Notes: a model not told the origin generated them from the sequence alone. 64,000 bases of DNA from Sitta carolinensis (GCA_032173965.1 CM063287.1:12653859-12717858), one strand, 5' to 3'. Positions 1-12,926 are shown, counted from the stretch's first letter. Made by a program: numbers and translations.

Positions 1-1861
1 TAATTAGTTCTATTAAAATATTACTCCTACTAAAAGCCAGTAAGTACTTTACCATACTGGAATATTTGTGTAAAATGAATGACCCCCAGTGGTCATGTTG
101 AAGATTACCCTCTGTCTTTTACCACTTTTTCTAACAGGAGTAGAAATAGAATTGCTTTAAATGGGACATCTTTGATAAGTGATTTTTATACTAAAAAATT
201 AATTTCAGTTGCAGCAGTCTGTTCTGAAACATGTATTTTAACATGTGAGGAGAACTGCTACATACAGACAATGAGAAGACAACTCTAGCTGGAAATTGTT
301 CCAATCAGACCCATGTGTGCAAAAGCAAGATCTGCACTCAGTTATAGTTAGGCTTTTGCCAAATATATTTGTTTCTTTATGTTAAGAGATATTAACTAAA
401 GACCTTCTAAAGCAAAATAAAATGTTATCAAGAGGATCTTGTAGTAATAGGCAAGTAATTTTGATATCTGCTCATCATAATTAAATGTTAATGTTTTGAA
501 TTACAAGATATTATTCCCTTAATTAGTTATCTATACTAATCACAGACACAGAATCAAAAATTTTACCTGCAAAACTCCTTCCAGTAGTACAAAAGGAATA
601 TTTTGTGGTTCTGATTCTATTCTAATCAATAGGACTTGATGATTATTGGCACCTTAGAAGTCCCAATGCTATATACTACATAAACAAATCTTTGATTAGT
701 AAAGCTTTTTATTCTCCCTTTAGCAAGTTTATTCAATGGGTCTTTAATATCTATTGTGTTATTCTACTTAAAGTATTGCTCTTTGAAATAAAAAAATGTA
801 TTAATGATTCTAGTCTTATATTTGTGATTCTACAATTTTTTCCATTGGGGACTTACATTAGACTGAGACTTTGAGCATATAATACAAACTCTCTTTTCTC
901 TCGATTTGAGTGCATGCATGTAAATGTATGTGTTTAAAATCTTATGTATTCTGTAGGTAGTCACTGAACATGAGTAAAGCAGAGAAGGTTCACAGCTACT
1001 CAGCTCTAAATCAGATTCAGACTTCAGTCAAGAAGAATGATGAGACTCCTTAGGGTGATAACTTGCCTTCCTTTTTCAGATATTAATGAGCCCCATTTGT
1101 ACTGAATTTCAATTCATAGCAATGCTGAAAGTAGCAATAAGGAAGACTTGCAGGTGAGAAATACGATTTCAAGCGGCAGATCAGATTCTTTAGCAAACCC
1201 AGGCTCAGTTTCTGATAAAAATGGAAGTGTCATTCATCGCTGCGTTTTGCACTGTCCTTAGGCTGCTTACTCCCACTCACGCCAGCTGCCAGATCTTTTC
1301 CAACCCCCCACTCAGTGTCTGATGTAGGTTTTTACATCAAATGCTAGTAGAATGGAATAAACTCTTTCTGGACCTCAGTGTGATTCAGGAGCCTGATACC
1401 TGTTACCATAAAGGGTAACCTGAATTTGTGGAGTCTGAAACTGATCTCGAACAACATGGGGAAGGAATCATGATGTAAACATTACATGATCATTATGTAA
1501 CCCATAAGGGGTTGTCTAACATAAATTCAGTCAGTTCAAAGACAGTAATGTAGAAGCACATTATAGACAGAAATAAATCTTTAAATCCATGTGTCTAGAA
1601 ATAGATGGTTGAATGGAAAGATCAAAGAAAGATGGTAGATGCAGCAGAAGCCCTAACATGAGAATGTTAGTATGAGAAATGCAAAACTGTCAGAGGTCCA
1701 CATAAACAGAGGGAGGAAGGGGCAGAAGTTTAGGCCATTGTATTCAGACAGATAAATATGCCCATAGTTTGGCCACAAAGTAGGAGAATAAAAGGCATTT
1801 AAGAGGAGATGCATATGTTATTAATTATAGTTTGAAGATTAAGTGGTATATTGCCTGTTAG

Positions 1862-1908
1862 TTTATGTATTGTCAGTATTTATGCCAGTTAATTTATGTA
1901 TTGTCAGT
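1862..1908 (+). repeat. Short direct repeat (two copies, 31-bp spacing)
   Basis: The 16-base sequence TTTATGTATTGTCAGT occurs at 1862-1877 and again at 1893-1908, separated by TATTTATGCCAGTTAA-like AT-rich sequence. It looks like a small local duplication within the intron. Confidence 0.75.
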
Positions 1909-4350
1909 GTGAGAAGGGAAACACATCTTTGTACTACCCCAGAATAGCAACCCATCCTCACCAGTTCTTTGTTTACAACTTGAAACTTGTTATTACGAGA
2001 GGTTAGGAAATGAATGTTAATGACATGCTGATACACGAATGAGTTCATTAGGTACATTTATTTATACTCTTTCATGGAGACTATTTTCTGTTGAACAGTT
2101 TTGGTATTTATTACAGTTACCACAATTCTCTAAAGAGAACTTTGACTTCAGGTCTTAGAGACTCTGTGATGTTATAGACAAGCTGTACCTGTTCTGTACA
2201 TTAAAGTTATAGTGATTAAGTATGTAGTGCAATGTTTTCAGGTTCTTTCTAGGCCATTGACCACTGTATAAAGCAAAAATCTGTGCTGCATATTCTCCTA
2301 ATGGAATTTAAACAAAGCTGAAATTAATCAGTTTTTGATGTTAAAAATTTTTAATTATTTTCTTCAGTGCTATCCTCATCTTTACTAAACCAAATTTACA
2401 GCATAGCAAAACTCATCTATGTCAGCAGTAGCATCAGAAGGCAAATCTCGCCAGACCTACAGTATTTATACAACCTTTGATAAGTGAGCTGTGGTAATTT
2501 TCTTTTACTACCCAGAGTTGTTACCATGTCTCTTGGGGCTACTTAGCGTACCACAGTGTGCTGCTGCTGTTGTAGAAATGCTGAATACATATTTATAAAA
2601 GTGCAATAATGATTTGTCATCTTCATAGATCTCAATACATATGCTTGATAGATTTGGAGCATCCAGATCCAAAACTGTGATTATGTCTCTCCTTTAGTTC
2701 TTGCAGTGCTCTGTGCTCTAGCCAAAATCATGGAAGGTGACGTCAGGCAGGGTAGGGCCAATAAGCCAAAAGAAAGAGATTGTGCTAGGAAAACATGAAA
2801 AGGAGTGAAGAAAGCCTGATCTCCAGTCTTTATAAACTAGGAGTGCTCAGACAGTAAGAATCAGGAGGTATTTTAGGGGAACATTTTGTTCCAGGTTTCG
2901 AGTGTCTGGTTGATTTAAGCTGTTTTGCTTAATTATTTAGCTAATTGATTTCTTTGTTGTTCACAAGGTCTTTGCACAGAATTTACAGGAGTACTTGATA
3001 GGTAGTTTCCTTAGCTGGTAGTTTGCATTAAGTATAAGGTTAGACATGGTTTAGAAAAAGAATTAACTGACAGCTTGTGAAGAGAATGGTCTGCTATTAA
3101 AAAAAGTTCATTTTAGTTTTCATCTTACATGACATTGATAGTACTTAACCTTTGTTTTCCTTTAAGTTTTCAGTCAAAACACAATTGAATTTCATGGTAG
3201 GTTTTTTTCCCCTAAGCTGTGAGACAGCTAAAAAAATTTGCAGGGGTTTGTCAGTTAAGATTATTAAGTTGTGCTCTCACATTTCAATCAATATAACGTT
3301 TCTTAGCTGGAGAAGATCCCCTTTTTAACTCTACTTTTTTTTTCATATGATAGGCCTTGTCACCTTCCAAAAAGCATAGGAAGTAATGCATAATTTTATG
3401 TTTCTTCATCAGTACTACAAAACAATTAACCATATATGATGCAAGTTAGGGGGGAAAAGTACTCAAACAGAAATGCACTATTTTTCCTTTAGATTTTTCA
3501 CTTTTCAGGTATATCCTGTTATCTTGGGCTACATCTTTTGTAACAGGAAGAAGAAAAATGGTAAAAAGAGTTGAGGAATCACATAAGATCCTTGTTCTTA
3601 TGGATCCACTTAATTTAGGGTATATTTCAGGAGAAGCAGGCTGTAGTGGCCAAGATTGAATTTCAGATGGGCCAAATTGGCCCAGGATCTCCCAGTATTT
3701 TCCAATAAATGTTTTTATTGTCACTGTCTTTTCCCAGACTGCCTCACTGATCTTATGTTCTGACATTTCTTTTCGTTTTCCCAGTTTTTCCTACTGTTCC
3801 CTAGCACTTCCCACATAAAGCAAAGTGATCCCACATCACATCACAGTGATCTATTTCTCCCAGTTGAGTTTAATTTGAAGCTGTCTGGAGCTTTGTGAAG
3901 AAATGTTTGAAGCAGTCAAAAAATATTTAATTGGTGACTAGAATGCATATGTACATGAGTAATCAAATTAGCTCTGTTAAACTTTTTTTAATACTGGAGA
4001 ATATTTACCATTTCAGAGTAAAAGAAAATCGATTATAAACAAAAGCTTTGATGTGGTCACTTGCAAGAGAGAATGGGAGCCTTAAGTGAACCTTGGCGCG
4101 TGTGTGAGACTCAGGCTTTAAAGCATTTCAGTAAAAACATGTAATCACTCTGACAGATGCAATTGCAATGCTGTCACGAGTAACAGGAATAGAAACTAAA
4201 TTCTTCAGAGCTGTAAGACCTGAAAGTTCATGCTGATACTTTTTATCTCTCCCCTCCTAATATAAGTAGTGTAACAATATAGTTGAGAATCAAATCTGCT
4301 GTATTTAGGAGCTTTTTACAAGAGGTTTTATGGCAGCTGTCAGCATAGAA

Positions 4351-4355
<5 letters not shown>

Positions 4356-4397
<42 letters not shown>
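4356..4397 (+). repeat. (TA)n microsatellite, about 21 units
   Basis: Uninterrupted alternating TA/AT over about 42 bases, bounded by AATTT on the left and AACAAACAG on the right. A tract this long is expected to be length-polymorphic and can extrude a cruciform. Confidence 0.95.
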
Positions 4398-4400
<3 letters not shown>

Positions 4401-4706
4401 AAACAGATTCATACTGAGAACATGGTACTGTAGATCTGCCTGCTGGCTAAAGTAATGGTCTGAGTTCTTATTTTTTAATGCTATTCTACAGGCTGTGTAT
4501 TTTTAAGTGTTCTTCTACTTTTAATCTCTCTTGTTCTTTCCAAAGTTGTACCTTTCTTTCCAAAATTATACCTGTACAAATCTGTGATAAAAGGCCCTTT
4601 TTTCAAAAGCATTTGACAACATTATTTTTACATATAAAAGGGATATATTTTATTCCTTGAAGTAACTTACTGGTTAATTGAATTGTAGGTTTCTGAAATC
4701 CAATAT

Positions 4707-4811
4707 GTAAAAAACAAAAAAAAACCTAAAAAACCCCACCAAAACCCCCCAAAACACCAAACAAAAAAAAAAACCAGAACAAAACTGAAACCAAACAAAA
4801 CCAAGAAAACC
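4707..4811 (+). repeat. A-rich, A/C low-complexity tract
   Basis: About 100 bases almost entirely of A and C with runs such as AAACCCC, AAACCAAAC and AAAACACC. It is simple sequence with no coding potential. Confidence 0.85.
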
Positions 4812-4880
4812 TTTATATTTTCTTAGATTTCTTGTTCTTACTTTACTGCTTTAAGCAACAGTGATGGAAACATAATACTC

Positions 4881-4915
4881 ACATTCCTGAATCATACTGC
4901 ACATTCCTGAATCAT
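4881..4915 (+). repeat. Short direct repeat, 20-bp offset
   Basis: ACATTCCTGAATCAT is present at 4881-4895 and 4901-4915, so the second copy follows after five bases. Confidence 0.8.
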
Positions 4916-7754
4916 TGTTTAACATCGCAGTTTGCTTAAATCCTTTTCTTTTTGCAGTGCCATGTAAAATTTACATTTCTATGTGAAGTGTATATAGTTT
5001 AAAATAAGATCAGTGTCTGTTTTCAATAATTCATAATAATATCAATCATTTTGAGATTGAAAAGTTTTTATTTATATAAGTACTTGTGAAAAAGCTACCT
5101 CTTTAAAGTAAGTATGGTTCTTCAATTTCTCAGAACCATTTGTGTTCTTTTCATAAATTATATCAGAAAATTGGCCAGTAATTAATTGTGTAGCACACTG
5201 TAAACTAGAGTTTATTTATGAATTGTTTCTTTTGGCTGATGTAGCCTCTAAAAATTTTCTTTTCATTGTATTGGAGAGTGGAATTATTTTGATCTGGGGG
5301 AATAGTGGATAATTTTGCTTTAGAAAGAATATATTTTTTATTATGTGACTAGAGTACTGCCACTTTTCTGAAAAGAGAGCTGACCATATCAATTGATCTG
5401 AAGGCAGCTGTGTACATTTCTATTCATAACAGGATTAGGTAGTATATTTTTAAATGAAACAGAATTTCCATGCATTTGATATCCATTCAGGCAGGGCACA
5501 CAGATGTTTTCATTCTGCAAACACCCACTATCTTGAAGTTCTGGAAGTCTGAAGTTGTGGGTCTGGAAGCTGTACTGGAACATTTTCTTACAGATGTGCA
5601 AGTGCTATGGAGTAGCACATAGGGGATTTCACAGTTTGCCATGAGCTTCAGTGCTTTAATGTTAACGCTGTAGTTCAACTGTCAGAGGGTGTAGCCAGGG
5701 ATATAAGAGATCACCTTCTCCAGCTGCCAAAGAATTGTGACCTATTCATGGGGCAGGAAATCATCAGTTTTAGGGGCTTTTTTTCTTATTTTTTTCCCCT
5801 TTTTCAATCAAACTCCTTTCCACAAGCAAATTGCATCAGTTTGTTTTAAACGTGAACGCTAAGGCAAACTTACAGAGCAACGAGTGCACATAACAGTGTA
5901 TGAATGGCTATAATGGGCCTGTCTGCATAATATACATACTGTGTATCTTTGGAAGGAAATCTGTGAACTGAACAACACATGTGGTGGGCTCTTCTTGACA
6001 ATTATACGTGATGATATCTGTTGACAAAGTATTGTTAGCAGCAGAGATCAGGAAGACATGGCATGTGAAGTCAGTTGTAGCTGCCAGCAGCTCAGATTGT
6101 GTTTCATGGCAGGCATGGAAATCTCTATTAGACTCTGCAGAGCTAAAGTGTAGGTAACTTGACAAGGTTTACTGAGAGGTTTGTGTGTAGAGTCAGAGGA
6201 TTTTCAACTGCTGAATTAAGGGCAGATGTTTTACCTTGAGAACTTCAAAGCTTTGGATTTGTAGCAAAACTGTAATAACAGTGATGTGAGTCCATTCTTA
6301 GGGAAGCTTTCAGGCTTCCCATTAGCTCACTGGCTGGCACTGAGAAGGTGATTGGAAAGGGAACTCAGTTATTCTTCTTACAGTAAGCTGTCATTGTGAT
6401 GTAATATCACACTCCAAACTTTCATGCAATCCTAGAATGTAAAATGTTAATAAGGGTGAAAGTTGACAGAAAAGATGCCCTGGGCATTGGCTAATCTCTT
6501 GGTAGCTGATTTTCTGCTAACACATGTTGATAATAACATGTTTGACTCTAAAAGTAGGACTATGCTAGTAAAAATGGGTAGTTAAAAGTCAGACTTTTTG
6601 GGCTTAAAGCTGAAGGTGTTTGAGGAAACATAGCCAAAAGGTTGGTTTCCTCAGGTTTCATTCTAGTGCTTGCTAATTAGAGGTTAACCTATATAAGATT
6701 CTATCAAGACTCACAAACTAAGATGCTAATTAAAAAAAATTTAGAACATACAATTAAAAATCTGTATGCTTTTCTGCAGCTTGGTGTTAAATTTTAATTT
6801 TCCTAAATTTGACACTTGTATTTAAATCTGTAGAACGAGCATTGTTATGAAATAATTTTTATTTTCTGTGTAGCAAGCAAGCAGTGGACCTATGATCTTT
6901 TGTCAGTGTTCTCCCAATAAAACCATGATGATTTCTGCAGCCTAGTAGTCATTTCAGGACTTTTGTAAACTGAGTTCAGAATATTTTATTCCTAAATGTA
7001 TTCATGTTTTTTGAACTGTTACCAAAGTACCATTTGGAACCTTACTTTTACTTTCCTTTCTTTCATATTATTGTCGTCTTTTAATTTTATGATACTCTTT
7101 CCTAATATTTGTACAACTACATTTTGCAAAAATGCACTTGTGTCTAAACTACAGGTAAATTATATTGCTGTATTTGTGGACTTCCTCTGGAATAGAGAAA
7201 GGTGTCTGTTTTTTGCAGGATGGATCAGGAAAATGCAACCCCACTGTTCTAGTCATTGTTATGGCAGGTGTATGTTTGTCAGTGCTTTTGGAATGCAGAG
7301 GGAATGTTATAGGAATGGCATCATCTTATTGTTACACATTTTTGCAATTGCTTTTTTCTTTAAAGGAAAATAACACGAGATAGTGATTAAAAATAAAATA
7401 ATACAGTTAAATGCTCATATTTTGTTCCAACTCATTTATGTCCTTAATGTAAGAGCTGTAATATTGTGGTTTTGTTGTCCTTTTTTTTACACTGCTTAAA
7501 GCCCTGTAAATTAAATTTTAGTGTGGAAGTCAATTCAGAGAGCACTTACTGGGGAGGAAAGATTAAGAAATCAATTTCACAAATAATACTTTGCAGCATT
7601 TACTTAAAAGTAAAAGCAGCAATTTCTATTCTTGCAGCTCCTGGCCAACTTTCTATACATAAGCCTGTGACAATATTACCATCAAAAAAAATCCCTTTGC
7701 CTTTCATCCATTAAAATTCTTCACAGGGTTAAATATTCACTTGGCACATTTAGG

Positions 7755-7924
7755 ACTAGAAGGAATTTCGTTCTGGCACCCACAGGCATTGCTGGCCCTG
7801 ACCATGGCTGCTGCAGGGATGCTGCCCCAGCCCTGGCTTCAGTTGTGACCTCCTGGGTCCACCCAGACCTCCCTCCTGCCCTGCCCTGTCCCTGAGGAGC
7901 AGGAGGCATTCCTGGCAGCACCTG
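7755..7924 (+). other. GC-rich left flank of the minisatellite
   Basis: Base composition changes sharply from AT-rich intron to GC-rich sequence rich in CCTGCC, CTGGC and CAGCACC words, leading directly into the tandem array. I do not recognise a transposon family in it. With the right flank (8842 to about 8940) it forms one GC-rich block of about 1.2 kb, which could be an inserted element that carried the repeat in, or sequence shaped by the array. Function unknown. Confidence 0.6.
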
Positions 7925-8841
7925 CAGCAGTGGCCAGGCCTTGGTGGTGGCAGTGGCCGGGCCGTGGTGGTGGCAGTGGCAGGGCCGTGGTGGTGGCAGT
8001 GGCAGGGCCGTGGTGGTGGCAGTGGCCGGGCCGTGGTGGTGGCAGTGGCCGGGCCGTGGTGGTGGCAGTGGCCAGGTTGTGGTGGTGGCAGTGGCCGGGC
8101 CGTGGTGGTGGTGGCAGTGGCCAGGTTGTGGTGGTGGCAGTGACCGGGCCGTGGTGGTGGCAGTGGCCGGGCCGTGGTGGTGGCAGTGGCCAGGTTGTGG
8201 TGGTGGCAGTGGCCGGGCCGTGGTGGTGGCAGTGGCCAGGTTGTGGTGGTGGCAGTGGCCGGGCCGTGGTGGTGGCAGTGGCCAGGTTGTGGTGTGCAGT
8301 GGCCGGGCCGTGGTGGTGCAGTGGCCAGGCCGTGGTGGTGGCAGTGGCCAGGTGTGGTGGTGGCAGTGGCCGGGCTGTGGTGGTGGCAGTGGCCAGGTTG
8401 TGGTGGTGTGGCAGTGGCCAGGTTGTGGTGGTGGCAGTGGCCAGGTTGTGGTGGTGGCAGTGACCGGGCCGTGGTGGTGGCAGTGGCCGGGCCGTGGTGG
8501 TGGCAGTGGCCAGGTTGTGGTGGTGGCAGTGGCCGGGCCGTGGTGGTGGCAGTGGCCAGGTTGTGGTGGTGGCAGTGGCCGGGCCGTGGTGGTGGCAGTG
8601 GCCAGGTTGTGGTGGTGGCAGTGGCCGGGCCGTGGTGGTGGCAGTGGCCGGGCCGTGGTGGTGGCAGTGGCCAGGTTGTGGTGGTGGCAGTGGCCGGGCC
8701 GTGGTGGTGGCAGTGGCCGGGCCGTGGTGGTGGCAGTGGCCGGGCCGTGGTGGTGGCAGTGGCCAGGTTGTGGTGGTGGCAGTGGCCGGGCCGTGGTGGT
8801 GGCAGTGGCCGGGCCGTGGTGGTGGCGGCAGTGGCCAGGTC
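7925..8841 (+). repeat. 23-bp GC-rich minisatellite, about 40 units
   Basis: Tandem array with unit CCGTGGTGGTGGCAGTGG followed by CCGGG (type A), measured as 23 bases between successive CCGTGG at 7985, 8008 and 8031. A second type (B) has CCAGG then TTGTGG instead of CCGGG then CCGTGG. Types A and B are interspersed. A few units carry indels: an extra GGT near 8105-8113, shortened units around 8293-8355, and an insertion near 8405-8410. The G-rich strand is the KCNMA1 sense strand, so the pre-mRNA would carry it. All open frames here (up to about 400 codons on the - strand) follow from a nearly stop-free 23-base unit that cycles through all three frames with a 23-residue protein period. They have no domain and are not called as genes. 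Confidence 0.97.
8105..8614 (+). repeat. Higher-order duplication inside the minisatellite
   Basis: Positions 8105-8294 and 8425-8614 are identical over 190 bases by direct comparison, an offset of 320 bases. Both copies contain the variant unit with CAGTGACCGGG (the GACC at 8142 and 8462) followed by the same order of unit types (A, B, A, B, A, B). Units between and outside the copies have a different order and different indels. This points to a block duplication of roughly 14 units during array growth. Confidence 0.88.
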
Positions 8842-8940
8842 TGTGTTGTCAGGGCCAGGGTGCATTGCGAGTCCTGCCAGGCCCACGGTGCCCTGAACAG
8901 CCTTAGAGTGAATGACACTAGAACATCATTCCTCAATGCT
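8842..8940 (+). other. GC-rich right flank of the minisatellite
   Basis: After the last recognisable unit, GC-rich non-repetitive sequence (GGGCCAGGGTGC, TCCTGCCAGGCCC) continues for about 70 bases and then returns to AT-rich intron near 8915-8960. I see no clear target-site duplication between this flank and the left one. Confidence 0.55.
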
Positions 8941-11900
8941 CCTCTCAATAAATAAAACAAAACCCAGATTAAATTCCCGAGAGCTTGGCAGCAATTTCCA
9001 GTCTTCTTAGCTGAGAGAGGTGGTGAAAAAAATATGAGCTTCTGTTTCAAAATCTGGTGATCAGTTTAAAATTGAACTTGTGAAGAGGCACCAGAGTGCT
9101 CTGCCTGAGATTTGTTAGGGAATCTCTGGAGCCTGGGTTACAGAAAGCAGTTAAAAATTAATTTGGTGAGTATTCACAAATCAAGGACGTCTTCAAATAA
9201 TTGCTCCTTTTGAAACAGTTAATCCAAACTTTATATTAAATTGTATAATCTATCTCTCTCTGCAGTTTCCTTTCTTAAGGCACATGTTTAAGCTGTAGGT
9301 AAAACATCTAAGTAAGGGCCGTGCCTTTATGTCGGCTACCAACCAGACAAAGAGTTGTGTTGTTTTTTTTTTTTGTCTTGCAAATCTCCCTAGTAATTTT
9401 TCACCACATTATTACATACATGCGCTATTCTATACCAGAATAATGTGGTTTCTTGCAGGTAGAGCACTTGCTAAGATATAATAATTCAGACTTTCATGAA
9501 GATGTTATGTAGTTACATAAATTTTATGTATAAACTGTGGTCTACTTCAGTTTTCTTCAGCACTATGCATTGATATTGGAAAAGCTGAGATTGTGAACTT
9601 GGCAGACTGAGGACTGATCATCAAAAGATGAAAAGGTTTCCATGTAACCCCAAAGTTTTCTAGGTCATTTGGGGAGAAGACTAATAGTTTTTCTCCTGTG
9701 CTGTATTTATATTATGTTAAGTACTGTAAGTCCAAGGGTAAATGGAGGGTAATATGACATGAGCTTAGAGTAAGATGACTAACAAATATAAGGAAAACCC
9801 CCAGTGAACAACCCCAGACTAATAAACTCAATTTTAGAGCTGGAAGAAAGATGCACAGGCAAAATGGTTTGGAGAAAGGAGTAACCTATTTGTTTTTTAA
9901 TCATTTGCCTTGCCTACAAAATCAGTGCTCTATGTTAGGTTTTCATATCAGTGTATTCTTTCTTTGTTTAATATTCTTCAAGCTCAAGTGCATTATCCCT
10001 GGTGATTTTGTCTGTCCTGTAGCAAAACTGCAGTTTTGGTTGAATATTGAAGCTGAGTTATTTCTTTGTTCAGATTTTGGTCATATGTGTGTAAGAAAAG
10101 TTTTTGAACTACAAACATAGGAAATGTAGCATTTTGTAAGATAATAGCAAAAACCAGCAGCAGTACTGTGAGCTAATTTTTCCTAGTGGTATTTGGAAAA
10201 GCAATCTCAGATAGAAAAGACAGTAGATTTTCAGTGTCCATACATCATGTTAATTGTTCCAATAACAGTTGGTGTGATTACAGAATGTATTAATGGATTT
10301 TTAAGATCGTTGTTTTTACTGGGAAGCCTGAGGCCTGTGAATTTTAACCTTTCGAACCTTTCTGTAATTTGTGCTACATAAAAATTGAGAAAGCAATCTC
10401 ATCTAAATCTCTACTATACCCAGAAATAGAGTAAAAAAAATATACAGTTGTACAGAAGGAAAGACAAGCAGTAACAAATTGAAAAAAATAGCATCTCTTC
10501 ACTACTTCCCCAAGTCATGTGACTATGGGACCCATAATAAATAAAGATCATAAAACATACTTATTTTGGCAATATTCCTCACCATTTTTTTTTTGTATCA
10601 AGAGCTCTAGGTTAACAGGTAATTATTACTGTCTTATATGGAAGATCTCTCAAAATATTTGGGACTCCAATGATTTTCCATCATTTTTTTTTGGCAGCTG
10701 ATTGCACTCTCTTGAACAGATGGTGTTAGCTCAGGAATTTCTGGATGATAATAGTACTTGGTTGCAATCAGATCTCTGGTAATTTCTTCTCACGTAGTTC
10801 AGATGTTGTATGTGTTATGTGTGAGCAAATTTGCAAAGCCATGACTGATAAACATGATGTTCTGGGAGCTGGCACAAGAACTGTGATTTTCTCTGCCAGC
10901 AGAGCACTATCATGTTTGCTTAGTACTCATTTAAAAAAATAATCTCCCAATATTTCGGGAGGGGTAGGAGTCATGTTGTGAGTGGACATATGAACAAATT
11001 CACCAGCAGTTTGATCAAAAGTGTCTCTCTCCACGTAGATATGTTAACTCACAAAATTTTTACTTGGTTCCATAAATGGCATTTAAACACATTTATACTG
11101 TATTTAAAAAAAATTATAATGCTTAACTTGGCTGAGCCCCTCTTAACACTTAAATGTTAGATAGACCTGCCCTGTAGCTATTATGAAGCCTGTGAATTGC
11201 AATAGAAGATGGCTTAAATTATAAAAATACTGTGTGTGGTGCTTATATTGAATGCCAAATAAATGTATTCTGATCAACAGAGCATTAGGCATATTTACTC
11301 CCTTCCCCTCCCAGTTTATGAAGCTGGGTTTCACAAGAACTTTTTAAAAAATCAGTAAATTTTCCTATCTGTAAAGTTGAGAGCATGACAACTGGAAATA
11401 ATCTATTAACAAGGGTGCTTTCAGTGTATCTTCTTTTATTCTACTTGCTCTTGAAAAATTCTCTCAGAAGTTGTGAGGAAAGCAGAGAAATTATTAAAAC
11501 ACCTTTTTTCTAATATTAAATTTATATATTTAATGAACTGGTTTTCTTTGACATAGAGTTATGTTGGTACATTTTTATACTTCCAGTCACTACAATTTCT
11601 TCTTTATTTTCTTGTTCAGAAAAAGGCTCCCCTACACCTCCAACTCCCCCTCCTGCCCAAATCCCCTGGCCTTACCTGTGCAATTTAGCACTCTGCATTA
11701 GTTAGTGGGATTAAGCTGGTGGAGTGAATGCCTACTGTCATCATGGAAATCAGACAAAATTCTCTTTTATTTATTTTTTAAAGCTGGTTGAAGACCATTA
11801 CTATCTATCCTTATAAATCTTGTCTTGATCAAATATTTGTTGAAAAGTCAAGGGACAATTTATAAAGCACAAAGCAAAGTCTGTACCAACTGCTAGGAGT

Positions 11901-12908
11901 TATTCTGTCTCATTGATGTTTGCTATTGAGAGGGACAAGCTCTATTAAAAGAATTGTTGAAATGATTGTTCTTATTATTTGTTCTTAGTTATCATAATCA
12001 ATAGAGCTGTCAAGCACAAAACACTTCACATTGTAGGCGAAGTCTGCATTTGTCAGCTAAATAATCTATCAGAAAATTGAAATCAAGGTGCTGGGATAGG
12101 GTGATGCCAGCCAGTGGTACAACAACAAACAGAATACTGACAGCCTTTTGTAAGTTCTGTATTGAAGCTCATTAATAGCTGATACGTGATTGAGTTTGAT
12201 TAATACACCAGAAAGGAGTTTCCTCACTCTTGTTGCTACATATGTAAAACTTGGGTTTATGGAGAAAGAGAATTTTTGCATGTAAGTGACTACAATTGAA
12301 ATGTCAATTGGAATTCTTTTGTATTGAATAGGAGTGTCACTAACAGTTTTATTGGGTTTGGAGAGACAGGAATGAACCTGCCTGTGTAGATTAATCAGTG
12401 AAATAACCTCTCAGGCAGGAGGTAAATGAAAATAAATTACTTGCCTGCATGAGATCTAAGTCTGTGGAGACTGCTCTAGTATCATGTGTGCCTCACTGAA
12501 AGGCTGATCCCTGATGAACATTTGGAGCCTTCCTCTTTTCAGTGCACAAATAAAAAACACCTCACACCCCAGGACTGAATTAGAGGAAGAACAGAACAGA
12601 AAATTAAGTCCAAAATTTTAGTAAACAAGCAGACGGCTACAGACTAGTGGTAAAATACTACAAAAATGGGAGGGAAGAAATGAAGTATATTTGACAGAGT
12701 GACAACATTAATTTAAAGGCAGATTTTTCATTCTCTGAGTTTCAGATTTAAAAATTGGCAGACATTACATTGAAGATTGCTTTTTCTCAACATCTTGAAG
12801 AGCAGACTTTGAAGCTATATACTTTTTGGCATTCTCAGAGGATACTAAGTAGGTGATACAGTAGGAAGCTTAGTCTTTGAGGTACATATGAAGGCATATG
12901 TAGTTCTT

Positions 12909-12926
12909 AAAAAAAAAAAAAAAAAA
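12909..12926 (+). repeat. A18 homopolymer
   Basis: Eighteen consecutive A residues within intron; no clear retroposon body on its left side. Confidence 0.9.

Larger units (their letters stand above)
1..7754 (+). other. KCNMA1: KCNMA1 intron upstream of the S2 exon, first part
   Basis: AT-rich intronic sequence with no supportable exon or gene. Open frames here are short, overlap on both strands, and show no recognisable domain. It holds only small repeats: a 31-bp-period duplication near 1862-1908, a (TA)n tract at 4356-4397, an A-rich tract near 4707-4811 and a 20-bp-offset direct repeat at 4881-4915. The exon encoding S0/S1 must lie upstream of the window. Unannotated conserved noncoding elements could be present, but a single sequence cannot show them. 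Confidence 0.85.

Noticed and set aside
6996..7373. 125-codon hydrophobic open frame on the + strand
   Set aside because: Phe/Leu/Cys-rich reading arises from T-rich intron sequence; no Slo1 or other membrane protein match and no exon boundaries that maintain frame.
7756..9050. Open frames of 376 and 403 codons on the - strand and 321, 240 and 177 codons on the + strand
   Set aside because: They lie over the 23-bp minisatellite. A stop-poor unit not divisible by three keeps several frames open at once and yields a 23-residue periodic peptide in each. No domain, no splice context, no credible start.
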